Shown: positions 34,092 through 44,204 of the stretch, in pieces | How positions within the stretch are numbered: position 1 is the first letter of the stretch | Layout of the letters: every line of letters starts with the position of its first letter | NCBI GenBank assembly: GCA_047975265.1 | Contig: JBKEDE010000042.1 | Span: 1-64,000, forward strand | Length of the DNA stretch: 64,000 bases | Origin: UJ101 sp047975265 | GTDB lineage: Bacteria; Bacteroidota; Bacteroidia; Flavobacteriales; UJ101 | Direction: 5' to 3' | Position numbers and translations under genes: made by a program | Notes under the pieces: generated by a model | What the model was told of the DNA's origin: nothing | Database searches by the model: none | What the model saw: only the letters and a program-made list of their open reading frames with translations

Positions 34092-35840
34092 ATGAAATCA
34101 TTTTTTAAAACGGTATTGGCTGTTATTTTAGGATTAACAATTGTTATTTTTTTGCCGATTGTTTTTTTCGGAATATTCAGTGGGTTAAGCTCTGAAGACT
34201 CAAGCTACGATGTTGCCGAAAATTCCATTCTCGAAATCGATTTTAAAACACCTATCGTTGAAAGTTATGATGATATTCAATTCAGTTTTACAAATTTTGA
34301 ACCAACAGACCGTTTGTCTTTTTATAGTTTATTGTCAGCTATTCAAAAAGCTAAAGAAGATGAAAATATTAAAGGGATTTCTTTAAAATTAAATGGAAAC
34401 ACAACAGACTATGCCCAGGCACAAGCCATACGAAATGCCTTGCTTGATTTCAAGTCCTCCAACAAATTTGTTTACGCCTACGGAAACAACCTGTCTCAAC
34501 GGGATTATTACATAGGCTCTGTTGCGGATTCTTTATTTGTTTCGCCTCTGTCCAATATTGAATTGACAGGAATTAGTGTTGAAATCACATTTTACAAAAA
34601 GCTTTTTGACAAACTTGGTATAGAATATGAAATTATTAAACACGGTAAATATAAATCTGCTGTAGAGCCTTATTTTTTAGAGCAAATGACTCCGGAAAGT
34701 AAGGAGCAAACACAAATTCTTATTGACGATATATGGAAGAACCTTTCTTCCGAAATGTCACAATCAAGAAATTTATCAATAGAACAATTTAACTTTTTGA
34801 CTGACAGCCTGAAAGCGTTTAATGCTAAAAGTGCTCTGTCAGCCAATTTAATTGATGGAATCAAATATGAAGACCAGTATAAAAAATTGATAGGTATTGA
34901 TGATACAGACAAAGAAAATGTTCAAAAACCTATCGTTTCTGTTTCCAATTATTTATTGTCTATTCAAAAACCTTTTAATAAAGATCAAATAGCTGTAATT
35001 TATGCTTCAGGAGCTATCACATCAGGAAATAAACCTGACGGCATTCAAGATCAAAATATGATTAAAAAAATACGGACAGCTAAGAATGAACCATCGGTAA
35101 AAGCCGTTGTTTTAAGAGTTCATTCTCCGGGAGGAGATGTTGCTGCGGCTGAAAGAATTTTACATGAGCTTCGCCTTTTGCAAAAAGAAAAGCCTTTGAT
35201 TGTGTCCTTTGGAGGTGTTGCTACTTCCGGAGGGTATTACATAGCCGGAGCTGCTGATACCATTGTATCTTCGCCCAATACGATTACAGGGTCCATAGGC
35301 GTTTTTGGAGCTATTCCGAATGTAAAAAAATTAGCTGAAAAAATAGGTGTAACTACGGATGTTACAGGAACTAATGCTAATGCTAACCTGTTTTCACTTT
35401 TAAACGGAACTACGCCCAAATTTAGAGAAGTTATTCAAGAGAGTATCGAAGATGTGTATGATTTATTTCTGAGTAATGTTGCCCAAAATCGTAAGGTTTC
35501 AAAAGCTGAGATTGATTCTCTTGCTCAAGGGCGAGTCTGGTCAGGAGTTAAAGCGAAAGAAAATGGATTGGTAGATGTTTTGGGAGGTTTAGATACAGCT
35601 ATTACACTTGCTGCAGAAAAAGCGGGAATAGAAAATTTTGATCTTCTTGAACTTCCAAAGAAAAAATCAGAGTTTGAATTGATTATGGAAATGTTTGGGA
35701 GAAAAGAAGGAATGGAAGTAGAGACTTTGATAGGTGAAAAATTAGGACCTGAAATTTATAATTCATATAAAGAGTTTGATTATTTTAAAAATAGTGGCAT
35801 TATCCATCTTAAAACACCTTATATCATTCAAATAAAATAA
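34092..35840 (+). CDS. sppA: Signal peptide peptidase SppA, 67K type
   Basis: A 582-residue membrane-bound serine protease that degrades left-over signal peptides. There is one N-terminal membrane segment (about 8-30), then two tandem peptidase S49 domains. The catalytic lysine is K188 in GKYKSAVEPY and the serine is S379 in GVATSGGYYIA, as in E. coli SppA. SPGGDVAAAE and ITGSIGVFG are also seen. The length matches the long form. It is followed by the mre cluster after 80 bases but is probably a separate unit. Confidence 0.96.
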   Translation: MKSFFKTVLAVILGLTIVIFLPIVFFGIFSGLSSEDSSYDVAENSILEIDFKTPIVESYDDIQFSFTNFEPTDRLSFYSLLSAIQKAKEDENIKGISLKLNGNTTDYAQAQAIRNALLDFKSSNKFVYAYGNNLSQRDYYIGSVADSLFVSPLSNIELTGISVEITFYKKLFDKLGIEYEIIKHGKYKSAVEPYFLEQMTPESKEQTQILIDDIWKNLSSEMSQSRNLSIEQFNFLTDSLKAFNAKSALSANLIDGIKYEDQYKKLIGIDDTDKENVQKPIVSVSNYLLSIQKPFNKDQIAVIYASGAITSGNKPDGIQDQNMIKKIRTAKNEPSVKAVVLRVHSPGGDVAAAERILHELRLLQKEKPLIVSFGGVATSGGYYIAGAADTIVSSPNTITGSIGVFGAIPNVKKLAEKIGVTTDVTGTNANANLFSLLNGTTPKFREVIQESIEDVYDLFLSNVAQNRKVSKAEIDSLAQGRVWSGVKAKENGLVDVLGGLDTAITLAAEKAGIENFDLLELPKKKSEFELIMEMFGRKEGMEVETLIGEKLGPEIYNSYKEFDYFKNSGIIHLKTPYIIQIK

Positions 35841-35920
35841 AATTATTTTCAGAAACTGAGTTTTTCAAAAAAAAGACATAAATTTACACGATTTATCAAT
35901 TTTTAGAAAAAGAAACTAAT

Positions 35921-36946
35921 ATGGGGTTATTTGATTTCATGACTCATGATATTGCAATCGATTTAGGGACAGCGAATACGTTAATTATCCATAATAATAA
36001 AATTGTGGTGGACAGTCCTTCTATTGTCGCCATAGATAGAAGGACTGAGAAGTTAATTGCCGTAGGGGAAAAAGCAAAACAAATGCAAGGAAAAACGCAT
36101 GAAAATATCAAAACCATACGACCGTTAAAAGATGGTGTAATCGCTGATTTTGACGCTTCCGAAGGAATGATACGAGAATTTATCCGAAGTATTCCGGCTT
36201 TGAAAAAGCGTTTTTTTTCTCCTTCTTTAAGAATGGTCATTTGTATTCCTTCCGGAATTACTGAAGTAGAAAAAAGAGCCGTAAAAGATTCTGCCAGCCA
36301 CATCAAAGCTAGAGATGTAAAATTAATTTATGAGCCGATGGCGGCGGCCTTAGGTGTAGGGATTGATGTTCAACAACCCAAAGGAAACATGGTTATTGAT
36401 ATCGGAGGAGGAACAACGGAGATTGCGGTGATTGCCTTAGGCGGAATTGTCTGTGATAAATCAGTTAAAGTTGCAGGTGATGTTTTCACGGCTGATATAG
36501 CTTATTATATGCGGACACATCATAATTTATATGTTGGAGAAAAAACGGCTGAAGAAATTAAAATTGATGTTGGAGCAGCTATAGAGGATTTGCCTCATCC
36601 TCCTGATGATTTGCCTGTGCAAGGGCGTGATTTACTGACCGGAAAACCGAAAGAAATTGTTGTAAGCTATAAAGAAATAGCCCAAGCACTTGACAAATCT
36701 ATTCTTCGGGTAGAAGATGCTATTATGGAAACACTTTCCATTACTCCACCGGAGTTAGCTGCCGATATTTATAATACAGGAATTTACATGGCGGGAGGAG
36801 GTTCTTTATTAAGAGGTTTGGACGAACGAATTTCTAAAAAAACTGATTTGCCCGTCTATATTGCGGAAGATCCTTTAAAAGCGATTGTAAGAGGCACAGG
36901 AATAGCCCTTAAAAATATTGATAAATTTAGTTTCTTAATGTCTTAA
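35921..36946 (+). CDS. mreB: Rod-shape determining protein MreB
   Basis: A 341-residue actin-like protein that forms filaments guiding the cell-wall elongation complex. ATP-binding motifs: IDLGTANTLI (phosphate 1), VIDIGGGTTEIAVI (phosphate 2), GGGSLLRGLDERI (adenosine). EPMAAALGVGI is the usual MreB block. It heads the elongasome cluster mreB-mreC-mreD-mrdA-rodA. Confidence 0.98.
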   Translation: MGLFDFMTHDIAIDLGTANTLIIHNNKIVVDSPSIVAIDRRTEKLIAVGEKAKQMQGKTHENIKTIRPLKDGVIADFDASEGMIREFIRSIPALKKRFFSPSLRMVICIPSGITEVEKRAVKDSASHIKARDVKLIYEPMAAALGVGIDVQQPKGNMVIDIGGGTTEIAVIALGGIVCDKSVKVAGDVFTADIAYYMRTHHNLYVGEKTAEEIKIDVGAAIEDLPHPPDDLPVQGRDLLTGKPKEIVVSYKEIAQALDKSILRVEDAIMETLSITPPELAADIYNTGIYMAGGGSLLRGLDERISKKTDLPVYIAEDPLKAIVRGTGIALKNIDKFSFLMS

Positions 36947-36960
36947 GACTAAGTTGAAGC

Positions 36961-37788
36961 ATGTTTCAAATTATACAATTTATACAAAGAAGAAGTCATT
37001 TTTTTGTTTTTCTTATATTAGAAATAGTTGCTGTTGCATTAATAATCAGGAGTTATTATACACATACTATTTATTTTTTAAACTCAGCAAATTATATTTC
37101 GGGAAGTTTATATTCTGCTGAAAATAATTTTTCTAAATATCTTACGTTAGATTCTGAAAATCAAAAACTTTTAGAAGAAAATACTGTTTTAAAAAATAAA
37201 ATTTCTATACTTGAAAATATAAATGCCTCTTCCGGAAGTGCCATCCAAATTGTGGATTCTACCCAATTTCAACGGTACAAATACATTCCTGCACGCATTA
37301 TATCAAACACGGTTTCAAAAAAGAATAATTATCTTAGTATTAATAAAGGGAGACGAGACCAAATAACCCAAGATATGGCTGTAATTACAGACAAAGGCGT
37401 TATCGGAATAACCGATTTTACCACAAATAAATTTACTCGGGTGATGTCTCTTCTTAACGAAAATACGAGAATCAACAGCAATATAAAAAACAAAGGGGTT
37501 TTTGGAACTGTAGAATGGAATGGGGTAGATTATCGCTATGTTCAGCTTAGGGATATACCGAAGCACCTGAAGATCGAAATTAACGATACGGTTGTAACAG
37601 ATATCCGTTCTAATATATTCCCTTCTGGAATACCTATTGGAATTATAAAAGATTTTAAATTGGAAGAAGGAACTGATGAATACGTTGCCAACGTAGAACT
37701 TTTTGAAGATTTTGTAAAAGTTGAAAATGTTTATGTTGTAACCGATTTTGATAAAATTGAAACCGACAGCCTGCATGTTAGACCTTAG
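36961..37788 (+). CDS. mreC: Rod-shape determining protein MreC
   Basis: A 275-residue bitopic protein. A short cytoplasmic start is followed by a membrane helix (about 13-32), a coiled coil (about 55-88, LTLDSENQKLLEENTVLKN) and two beta-barrel domains with the conserved NKGRRDQI, GVIGITD and LLNENTRI motifs. It links MreB to the wall enzymes. The 3' end overlaps mreD by 14 bases. Confidence 0.93.
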   Translation: MFQIIQFIQRRSHFFVFLILEIVAVALIIRSYYTHTIYFLNSANYISGSLYSAENNFSKYLTLDSENQKLLEENTVLKNKISILENINASSGSAIQIVDSTQFQRYKYIPARIISNTVSKKNNYLSINKGRRDQITQDMAVITDKGVIGITDFTTNKFTRVMSLLNENTRINSNIKNKGVFGTVEWNGVDYRYVQLRDIPKHLKIEINDTVVTDIRSNIFPSGIPIGIIKDFKLEEGTDEYVANVELFEDFVKVENVYVVTDFDKIETDSLHVRP

Positions 37789-38296
37789 AAATCACATACA
37801 ATTTATCATTACGGCTATACTTGTTTTACTGGCTCAGGTACTTATTTTTAGTAATACCAATCTGTTTTCGTGGCTGAACCCTTTAGTCTGTTCGCTTTTT
37901 GTATTTTCGTTTCCTACCCGCAACCGCATGAGTTTAATTATTTATTCATTTTTGTTGGGATTGTGTCTTGACAGTATGTTTAATACAGGAGGAATTAATG
38001 CTTTTGCACTAACGTTTATTGCCTATATTCGAGAACCTTTATGGAGAAAATTTTCGTTAATACGAGAAGATAAAAACGCTCTTGCTATACGAACTAAAAA
38101 TCCTAACATATTCTTTTTTAGTGTGCTCATTTTAATTTTCGTTCATCATTTTATTATTTTTTCAATTGAAAATTTTAATTTTGCAATGATTCACTACTTA
38201 ATGCTTAAAATTTTATTGAGTAGTATCATTACTTTTAGTATCATTTTGTTACTGTATAGTATTTTCAGAATTAAAATCTTAAATGGAGAAGAATAA
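37775..38296 (+). CDS. mreD: Rod-shape determining protein MreD
   Basis: A 173-residue membrane protein with five or six membrane segments. An earlier in-frame start at 37748 would add nine residues that lie fully inside mreC; the ATG at 37775 gives MLDLRNHIQFIITAILVLLA, the usual start before the first membrane helix. The position between mreC and the PBP2 gene supports the call, since MreD sequences are variable. It overlaps mrdA by 14 bases. Confidence 0.85.
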   Translation: MLDLRNHIQFIITAILVLLAQVLIFSNTNLFSWLNPLVCSLFVFSFPTRNRMSLIIYSFLLGLCLDSMFNTGGINAFALTFIAYIREPLWRKFSLIREDKNALAIRTKNPNIFFFSVLILIFVHHFIIFSIENFNFAMIHYLMLKILLSSIITFSIILLLYSIFRIKILNGEE

Positions 38297-40244
38297 CACT
38301 GTATATCTTTTTTTTGTCGTCATTTTTATTTTTGTCGTCGTTTTTATTTTAAAATTAGCACAGTTACAATTATGGGATGATAAATACATCATATCGTCAA
38401 ATAACCTCTCCATCCGAAAAAAGATTACCGTACCGGAACGAGGATTTATATACGATCGTACCGGAAAATTATTAGTAGCCAATAAACCATCGTATGATGT
38501 TAACTTAATATATGGAAAAGGATTAGGAAAAGATTTTGATACCCTTGAACTCTGCAAACTCATTAAAATTGATACAGTTAAATTCAACGCTATCTTAAAA
38601 GATGCACGGTTTAAATATAACACACCCTACGCTTTAAGAGAAAATGTATCACAAGATGAGATTGCCCTTATACAAGAAAAAATACATCATTATCCTAATA
38701 TCAAAATAGATAATCAAGGTTCTAGAGAATATTTGGTTAATTCAGGATACCACATTTTAGGGTATTTAAGAAAAATATCGCCTTCACAACTAAAAAAAGA
38801 TACATTAGAATATTATAATCAAAATGACCGTGTCGGAAAAGCAGGTGTGGAAGCTTCTTACGAAAATGCTTTAAGAGGTGAAAAAGGAATTGAATATTTT
38901 AGGGTAGATAACAGAGGAAATACCATCGGATCTTATGAGAATGGGGAACATAACAAAAAACCCATTTCAGGCCATGACATTACTTTAACCATTGATTTTA
39001 AATTACAGCAATATGCTGAAAAATTAATGCAAAATAAGCGTGGAGCTATTGTAGCAATAGACCCTAGCAATGGTGAGATTTTAGCTTTGGTTTCCTCTCC
39101 TTACATCAATCCTAAAGAAATGAGTGACCAAAACTTTAATCATTATTTCTCAGTTTATAACAACGATACCATTTATAACCGCTTAAACAACAAAGCTGCT
39201 GCAGGACGTTATCCTCCGGGATCACCTTTTAAAATGCTGATAGGCTTGATTGCTTTACAAGAAAGCGTTATTCAGGATTCCATTCCCAAATACATTTGTA
39301 AGCACGGATTTCCTTTAGGAAGAGGAAGAAAAATCGGATGCCATTGTGGCTATTATTACAGACCTATTCGAGTGGATCAGGCGATTGCCCGATCTTGTAA
39401 TAATTTCTTTGCCAGCTCTTATCGCGACATTGTACGAAAATATGAAAATGATTCAGTAGGAATTAACCAATGGCGTAAACATATGCAGAGTTTTGGATTG
39501 GATACTTGGTTTGGAAATGATATTCATGAAGGAAGTAGAGGAAGAATTCCTTCTGCCGATGTGTACAATCGTTATTACGGTTATTATTCTAAAGGTAGCT
39601 GGAATGTTATGGCATCTGTTTCAAACGGAATTGGACAAGGAGAAGTAGAGGTAACACCACTTCAAATGGCTAATTACATTGCCGCTATCGCCAACAAAGG
39701 ATTTTATTATACACCTCATATCGTAAAAGCCATTGATAATAAATTATTAACGGATTCGATTTATCGTCAAAAAAACATAACCTCTATTGATCCTAAATAT
39801 TTTAATGCGATTATAAAAGGGATGCAAGGTGTTTTTGATTACGGTACTGCCAGAAGTTTCCGCCATTCTAAAATTGCTATGGCAGGGAAAACAGGAACTT
39901 CGCAAAACCCTCAAGGTCAAGATCATTCTATTTTTACTTTGTTTGCTCCTGTCGATCATCCTAAAATTGCTCTTGCTACGATTGTAGAAAACGGTCATTA
40001 CGGAGCTACATGGGCAGGTCCGATATCTTCTTTGATTGCTGAAAAATATTTAACGGATACCATCACGAGGAAGTACTTAGAAAAACGCATGATTGAAAAG
40101 AGTTTCTACTCTGAGTATAAAAAACAAGCCGATGATTATTATCAAAAAATACAGGAAAATAAGAGAATTAGCAGGACTGAAACTCTTTTAAAGAATATAA
40201 AAGAAACGTTTGGATTAATTGATTTATTAAAAATAACTCATTGA
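38283..40244 (+). CDS. mrdA: Penicillin-binding protein 2 (elongation transpeptidase)
   Basis: A 653-residue class B PBP that cross-links peptidoglycan during side-wall growth. A membrane anchor (about 8-26) is followed by the dimerisation domain (VPERGFIYDRTGKLLVAN) and the transpeptidase domain. The active-site SxxK is S314-P-F-K317 in PPGSPFK, SxN is SCNNFF, and KTG is in MAGKTGTSQNP. RodA is encoded next, its partner glycosyltransferase. Confidence 0.96.
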   Translation: MEKNNTVYLFFVVIFIFVVVFILKLAQLQLWDDKYIISSNNLSIRKKITVPERGFIYDRTGKLLVANKPSYDVNLIYGKGLGKDFDTLELCKLIKIDTVKFNAILKDARFKYNTPYALRENVSQDEIALIQEKIHHYPNIKIDNQGSREYLVNSGYHILGYLRKISPSQLKKDTLEYYNQNDRVGKAGVEASYENALRGEKGIEYFRVDNRGNTIGSYENGEHNKKPISGHDITLTIDFKLQQYAEKLMQNKRGAIVAIDPSNGEILALVSSPYINPKEMSDQNFNHYFSVYNNDTIYNRLNNKAAAGRYPPGSPFKMLIGLIALQESVIQDSIPKYICKHGFPLGRGRKIGCHCGYYYRPIRVDQAIARSCNNFFASSYRDIVRKYENDSVGINQWRKHMQSFGLDTWFGNDIHEGSRGRIPSADVYNRYYGYYSKGSWNVMASVSNGIGQGEVEVTPLQMANYIAAIANKGFYYTPHIVKAIDNKLLTDSIYRQKNITSIDPKYFNAIIKGMQGVFDYGTARSFRHSKIAMAGKTGTSQNPQGQDHSIFTLFAPVDHPKIALATIVENGHYGATWAGPISSLIAEKYLTDTITRKYLEKRMIEKSFYSEYKKQADDYYQKIQENKRISRTETLLKNIKETFGLIDLLKITH

Positions 40245-40262
40245 ATGTAAGTTGTTTATATT

Positions 40263-41555
40263 TTGCAGAATAAAAGTAGAAATATCATTTTTAATATAGA
40301 CTGGTTCGTTATCTTTCTATATATTTTAATTGCCGGGTTTGGAGTTTTGTCTATCAATGCTGTTGATCATGCTCACGCTTTAAAACAGATTATATGGGTT
40401 TCTACAAGTATTCCTATTATTATTATCACTTGTTCTTTAAATCAGTCTTTTTACGAACGTTTTTCAGGCCTTTTTTATTTAATATGTATTTTATTACTTG
40501 CCGGATTATTTGTTTTTGGAGAAACTATTAACGGAGCTACGGCATGGTATTCCTTTTTTGGGTTTTTTAGTATTCAACCCACCGAATTTTCAAAAATAGG
40601 TGTTGCACTAATCATCAGCAATTTCTTGGCTACACCAAAACTGGAAATGAACAAACCGTCCACTTTATTCATTGCTTTAGGCTATTTGGTAGTTCCGTTA
40701 ATCTTAATTAAACTTCAGCCTGACGATGGGTCTGTCTTGGTATTTTCCGCATTTTTTATAGGATTATTGGTCTATCGCGTTTGGATGGTTAAGCAACTTT
40801 TTTTAATCGGAATTACTTTTTTAATACTATTCATTTTGGGGATTGCCTACTCTGATCTTATCCAATATTTTTATAATAATTTCTATATTCTGATTATAGG
40901 AATTTCATGTATTACACTCATAATCTTTATTATTTTCAGATTTGTTTTCTATATTAACAAACCAACTATTTACTTAATGGCTGTTATGGGCATATTGTTC
41001 TGTATCGGAACTATTTTTGCATCCGAAGCCATTTTCAGCAATTTAAAACCCCACCAAAAAGACCGTATTGAGATTTTATTTTTGGATGATACTAATAAAA
41101 AAATCAGAAATGAAAAAAACGGATATAATTTATATACAGCCAAATCGGCTATTGCTTCAGGAGAGTTGTACGGCAAAGGATATTTAAAAGGTGATATGCC
41201 TAAAGGGAACATTGTTCCGGAACAAGAAACAGACTATATTTTTACCGTAATCGGAGAAGAATGGGGTTTTATGGGTAGCTCGGTTTTTATCATGATATAC
41301 GGAATCTTTTTATTACGGTTATTTTGGCTTGCACATAGGCAACGTACAATATTTTCCAGTTATTTTGGTTATTCTGTTGCCGGCATTTTTACCGTACATT
41401 TTATTATAAATATTGCCATGGTTATGGGAATTTTTCCAACTATTGGAATCCCTTTACCTTTTTTAAGCTACGGAGGTTCTTCTTTATGGGGATTTACTCT
41501 AATGCTTTTTATTATGATTCGCTTAGATGCTGAAAGAATGCAAGTTTTACGTTAA
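40263..41555 (+). CDS. rodA: Rod-shape determining glycosyltransferase RodA
   Basis: A 430-residue SEDS protein with about ten membrane segments. It polymerises lipid II together with PBP2. The best start is TTG at 40263, since no upstream ATG is in frame and the first membrane helix begins soon after (IDWFVIFLYILIAGFGVLS). QPTEFSKIG, KLQPDDGSVLVF (with the catalytic Asp), EQETDYIFTVIGEEWGF and PTIGIPLPFLSYGGSS are the SEDS signature blocks. It is the last gene of the mre cluster. Confidence 0.95.
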   Translation: MQNKSRNIIFNIDWFVIFLYILIAGFGVLSINAVDHAHALKQIIWVSTSIPIIIITCSLNQSFYERFSGLFYLICILLLAGLFVFGETINGATAWYSFFGFFSIQPTEFSKIGVALIISNFLATPKLEMNKPSTLFIALGYLVVPLILIKLQPDDGSVLVFSAFFIGLLVYRVWMVKQLFLIGITFLILFILGIAYSDLIQYFYNNFYILIIGISCITLIIFIIFRFVFYINKPTIYLMAVMGILFCIGTIFASEAIFSNLKPHQKDRIEILFLDDTNKKIRNEKNGYNLYTAKSAIASGELYGKGYLKGDMPKGNIVPEQETDYIFTVIGEEWGFMGSSVFIMIYGIFLLRLFWLAHRQRTIFSSYFGYSVAGIFTVHFIINIAMVMGIFPTIGIPLPFLSYGGSSLWGFTLMLFIMIRLDAERMQVLR

Positions 41556-41578
41556 AATCAAGATTATATTTTCCTATT

Positions 41579-42592
41579 TCAAACCACAGCAAATTTTTCT
41601 TCTACTAAATATTCTGCTATTTGAACAGCATTTAAAGCAGCTCCTTTTTTAATTTGATCGCCTACACACCAAAAAGCAATACCTTTCGGGTTAGTAAGGT
41701 CTTTACGTAATCTTCCTATATAAATATCATCTTTACCTGATAAAAACAACGGCATGGGATATTCCAAATTAGCCGTATTATCATATACTTTTAACCCTTT
41801 TGCTTTTGTAAAAGCACTTCTTACTTCTGCTATCTCTAAAGGCTCTTCTGTTTCAACCCAAATTGATTCCGAGTGAGCACGCATAACCGGGACACGCACA
41901 CAGGTAGCACTTACCTCAATATCAGAATTCATGATTTTTTTGGTTTCATGATACATCTTCATTTCTTCTTTTGTATAACCATTTTCTGTAAATACATCTA
42001 CCTGAGGAATTACATTTAATGAAAGTTGGTAAGCAAATTTTTCTATGGTTAACCTATCTCCGTTTGCCAATTGTTTCATCTGTTTTTCTAATTCTGCCAT
42101 TCCTTGAGCTCCGGCTCCTGAAGCAGATTGATACGTAGAAACATGTACTCTCTCAATATGTGATAATTTTTCGATAGGTTGCAAAGCCACGACCATCAAA
42201 ATTGTTGTACAATTTGGATTAGCAATAATATTTTTGGGTGTTTTTAAGGCATCTTCTGCATTCACTTCAGGAACAACTAATGGAACATCTTTATCCATTC
42301 TGAAAGCACTGGAATTATCAATCATAATTGTCCCGTGTTTGGTAATGGTTTCAGCATATTCTTTGGATGTATCTCCTCCGGCAGATGTTAAAGCAATATC
42401 GATGTCTTTAAAAGCATCATTATGTTTTAATTCTTGAACAGTTAATTCTTTTCCTTTAAATAAAAATTTTTGACCGGCACTTCGTTTTGAACCAAATAAC
42501 ACCAATTCGTCTAAAGGAAAGCTTCTTTCCTCTAAAACTTTCAAAAATTCCTGCCCTACAGCTCCGCTGGCACCTACAATCGCTACTTTCAT
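41579..42592 (-). CDS. asd: Aspartate-semialdehyde dehydrogenase
   Basis: A 337-residue enzyme that makes aspartate semialdehyde for lysine, threonine, methionine and diaminopimelate. NADP-binding GASGAVGQ is near the start, the catalytic cysteine is in ANPNCTTILM, and SGAGAQG and the active-site His in MRAHSES are present. An upstream in-frame ATG at 42634 would add 14 residues but would lie across the -7 box at 42609-42616, so 42592 is chosen. It converges with rodA. Confidence 0.96.
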   Translation of the reverse strand: MKVAIVGASGAVGQEFLKVLEERSFPLDELVLFGSKRSAGQKFLFKGKELTVQELKHNDAFKDIDIALTSAGGDTSKEYAETITKHGTIMIDNSSAFRMDKDVPLVVPEVNAEDALKTPKNIIANPNCTTILMVVALQPIEKLSHIERVHVSTYQSASGAGAQGMAELEKQMKQLANGDRLTIEKFAYQLSLNVIPQVDVFTENGYTKEEMKMYHETKKIMNSDIEVSATCVRVPVMRAHSESIWVETEEPLEIAEVRSAFTKAKGLKVYDNTANLEYPMPLFLSGKDDIYIGRLRKDLTNPKGIAFWCVGDQIKKGAALNAVQIAEYLVEEKFAVV

Positions 42593-42608
42593 TTTTATGG
42601 ATTTGTTA

Positions 42609-42616
42609 CAAAAGTA
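42609..42616 (-). promoter_or_regulatory. -7 box of asd
   Basis: On the minus strand this is TACTTTTG (TANNTTTG), 16 bases upstream of the chosen start; it decides against the longer reading. Confidence 0.6.
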
Positions 42617-42678
42617 CACAAAAAAGCAATCCAAGATTCTAATTAAAATGCTTTTTACATATTTTCACAAACCGTTAA

Positions 42679-43188
42679 TTATTTAACTTTCTTATATAAT
42701 GGGACAGTACTGCAAGCCTCACCATACATCAAACTTTTAACCACCGGTTTTATTTTTTGTAATAAAAGAATATAAGCATTTTCAGGAATAGGTAAATTAC
42801 GGCAACCTTTTATAATAACAGGTTTGTCTCGATAAGGTTCTACATCCATTTCCCAAATAATATCATGAAACAAAACTTCTTCTAAACGGTCTAAATTACC
42901 TTGAACTACATATTTAGCATAATCTTGAAGGTGTAAAGCAATTAACATAAAAGCCCACGAAGGAATAACGACCTCTGTAGAACACGTAAGTGCTATAAAT
43001 TGATCTTTATATTGGCTCCAATTGTGCTGTTTTATTTTTTCACGAAAATCCTTTTCCTTTAAAACCAAACCTTCATGCAACCATTGTGAAAGATCAAAAA
43101 CAACACGTTTTTCTTTAGGATAAAAATCTTCCAAATCTAACGTTACTAAAGGACTTTTTTCTATTCTATTAACGACTTTTTTACACAT
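42679..43188 (-). CDS. DUF2480 family protein
   Basis: A 169-residue soluble protein matching the Bacteroidota family DUF2480: VTLDLEDFYP at the start, FDLSQWLHEGLVLKEKDFRE, and the block STEVVIPSWAFMLIA, then a short KGCRNLPIPENAY segment. The function is unknown. Three cysteines are spaced as in other members (ALTCS, KGCRN, GEACS), which might bind a metal, but this is a guess. It diverges from yicC. Confidence 0.85.
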   Translation of the reverse strand: MCKKVVNRIEKSPLVTLDLEDFYPKEKRVVFDLSQWLHEGLVLKEKDFREKIKQHNWSQYKDQFIALTCSTEVVIPSWAFMLIALHLQDYAKYVVQGNLDRLEEVLFHDIIWEMDVEPYRDKPVIIKGCRNLPIPENAYILLLQKIKPVVKSLMYGEACSTVPLYKKVK

Positions 43189-43314
43189 ATCATTCTACTT
43201 AGAATACCAAAAATACTAAAATTCTACGATAATCGATTGAATATTACGGCTGATCCAACAATACTAAAAATCATAACGTTGATAATTATTTTTTCTCATT
43301 CGATATGTTTTCTG

Positions 43315-43322
43315 TACTTTTG
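43315..43322 (+). promoter_or_regulatory. -7 box of yicC-gmk
   Basis: TACTTTTG matches TANNTTTG, 14 bases before the ATG at 43337. Confidence 0.55.
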
Positions 43323-43336
43323 AGAAAAGAAAAAGT

Positions 43337-44203
43337 ATGATTCAGTCCATGACGGGTTATGGTAAATCGGCTGTCCAGCTTCCTGAAAAGAAAATTACTA
43401 TCGAAATCAAAACTTTAAATAGTAAACAATTGGATTTAAACGTTCGGATGCCTTCCTTTTATAAAGAGAAAGAAATTGAAATTCGTAAGCAGTTAGGAAA
43501 AAAATTAATACGTGGGAAAATTGAATTTAATTTTTACTCTGAATTAACGGGCGTAGAAAAATCTCAAACCATTAATAAAAAAATTGCACGAGCCTATATT
43601 GATGATTTAAAGGAAATTACACCAACAGATAACGAAACAGAATTGTTGCAAATTGCTATGAGAATGCCTGATACCACCACGTCTTCCCGTGATGAAATTA
43701 ATGAAGAAGAATGGTTTCAAATTCAAAAAGTAATTGATGAAGCCATTGAAAATACAATTCAATTTAGAATAGATGAAGGAAGATCAATTGAGATAGATTT
43801 TAAAGAACATATTATAAATATCGGACATCTTTTAGAAAAAATACAACTCTATGAAATTGAACGAATTGAAAACCTTAAATTACGCTTAAAAGAAAAAGTA
43901 GAAGAAGTTGTTGGAAAAACCAATATTGATGAAAATCGATTTGAGCAAGAATTAATATTTTATATTGAAAAATTGGATATTAACGAAGAAAAAGTTCGAT
44001 TAAAAAATCATTTGGATTATTTTATTGAGCAGCTAAATTCCAAAGATTCCAATGGTAAAAAATTAGGATTTATTACGCAGGAAATTGGTCGGGAAATCAA
44101 TACTTTAGGCTCTAAATCGAATCATACCGAAATGCAAAAAATAGTCATTCAAATGAAAGATGAATTAGAAAAAATCAAAGAACAAATTCTAAATTCACTA
44201 TAA
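43337..44203 (+). CDS. yicC: YicC family endoribonuclease
   Basis: A 288-residue YicC protein. MIQSMTGYGKS at the start, the N-terminal domain with LNSKQLDLNVRMP, and the C-terminal DUF1732 domain with RLKNHLDYF and GFITQEIGREINTLGSKSNH are complete. YicC proteins have been reported to cut or help degrade small RNAs. It sits one base before gmk, the usual flavobacterial pair. Confidence 0.94.
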   Translation: MIQSMTGYGKSAVQLPEKKITIEIKTLNSKQLDLNVRMPSFYKEKEIEIRKQLGKKLIRGKIEFNFYSELTGVEKSQTINKKIARAYIDDLKEITPTDNETELLQIAMRMPDTTTSSRDEINEEEWFQIQKVIDEAIENTIQFRIDEGRSIEIDFKEHIINIGHLLEKIQLYEIERIENLKLRLKEKVEEVVGKTNIDENRFEQELIFYIEKLDINEEKVRLKNHLDYFIEQLNSKDSNGKKLGFITQEIGREINTLGSKSNHTEMQKIVIQMKDELEKIKEQILNSL

Positions 44204-44204
44204 A

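Noticed and set aside
37748..37774. Longer MreD start
   Set aside because: The extra residues lie inside mreC and do not fit the family start.
42593..42634. Longer Asd start
   Set aside because: It crosses the probable promoter box.
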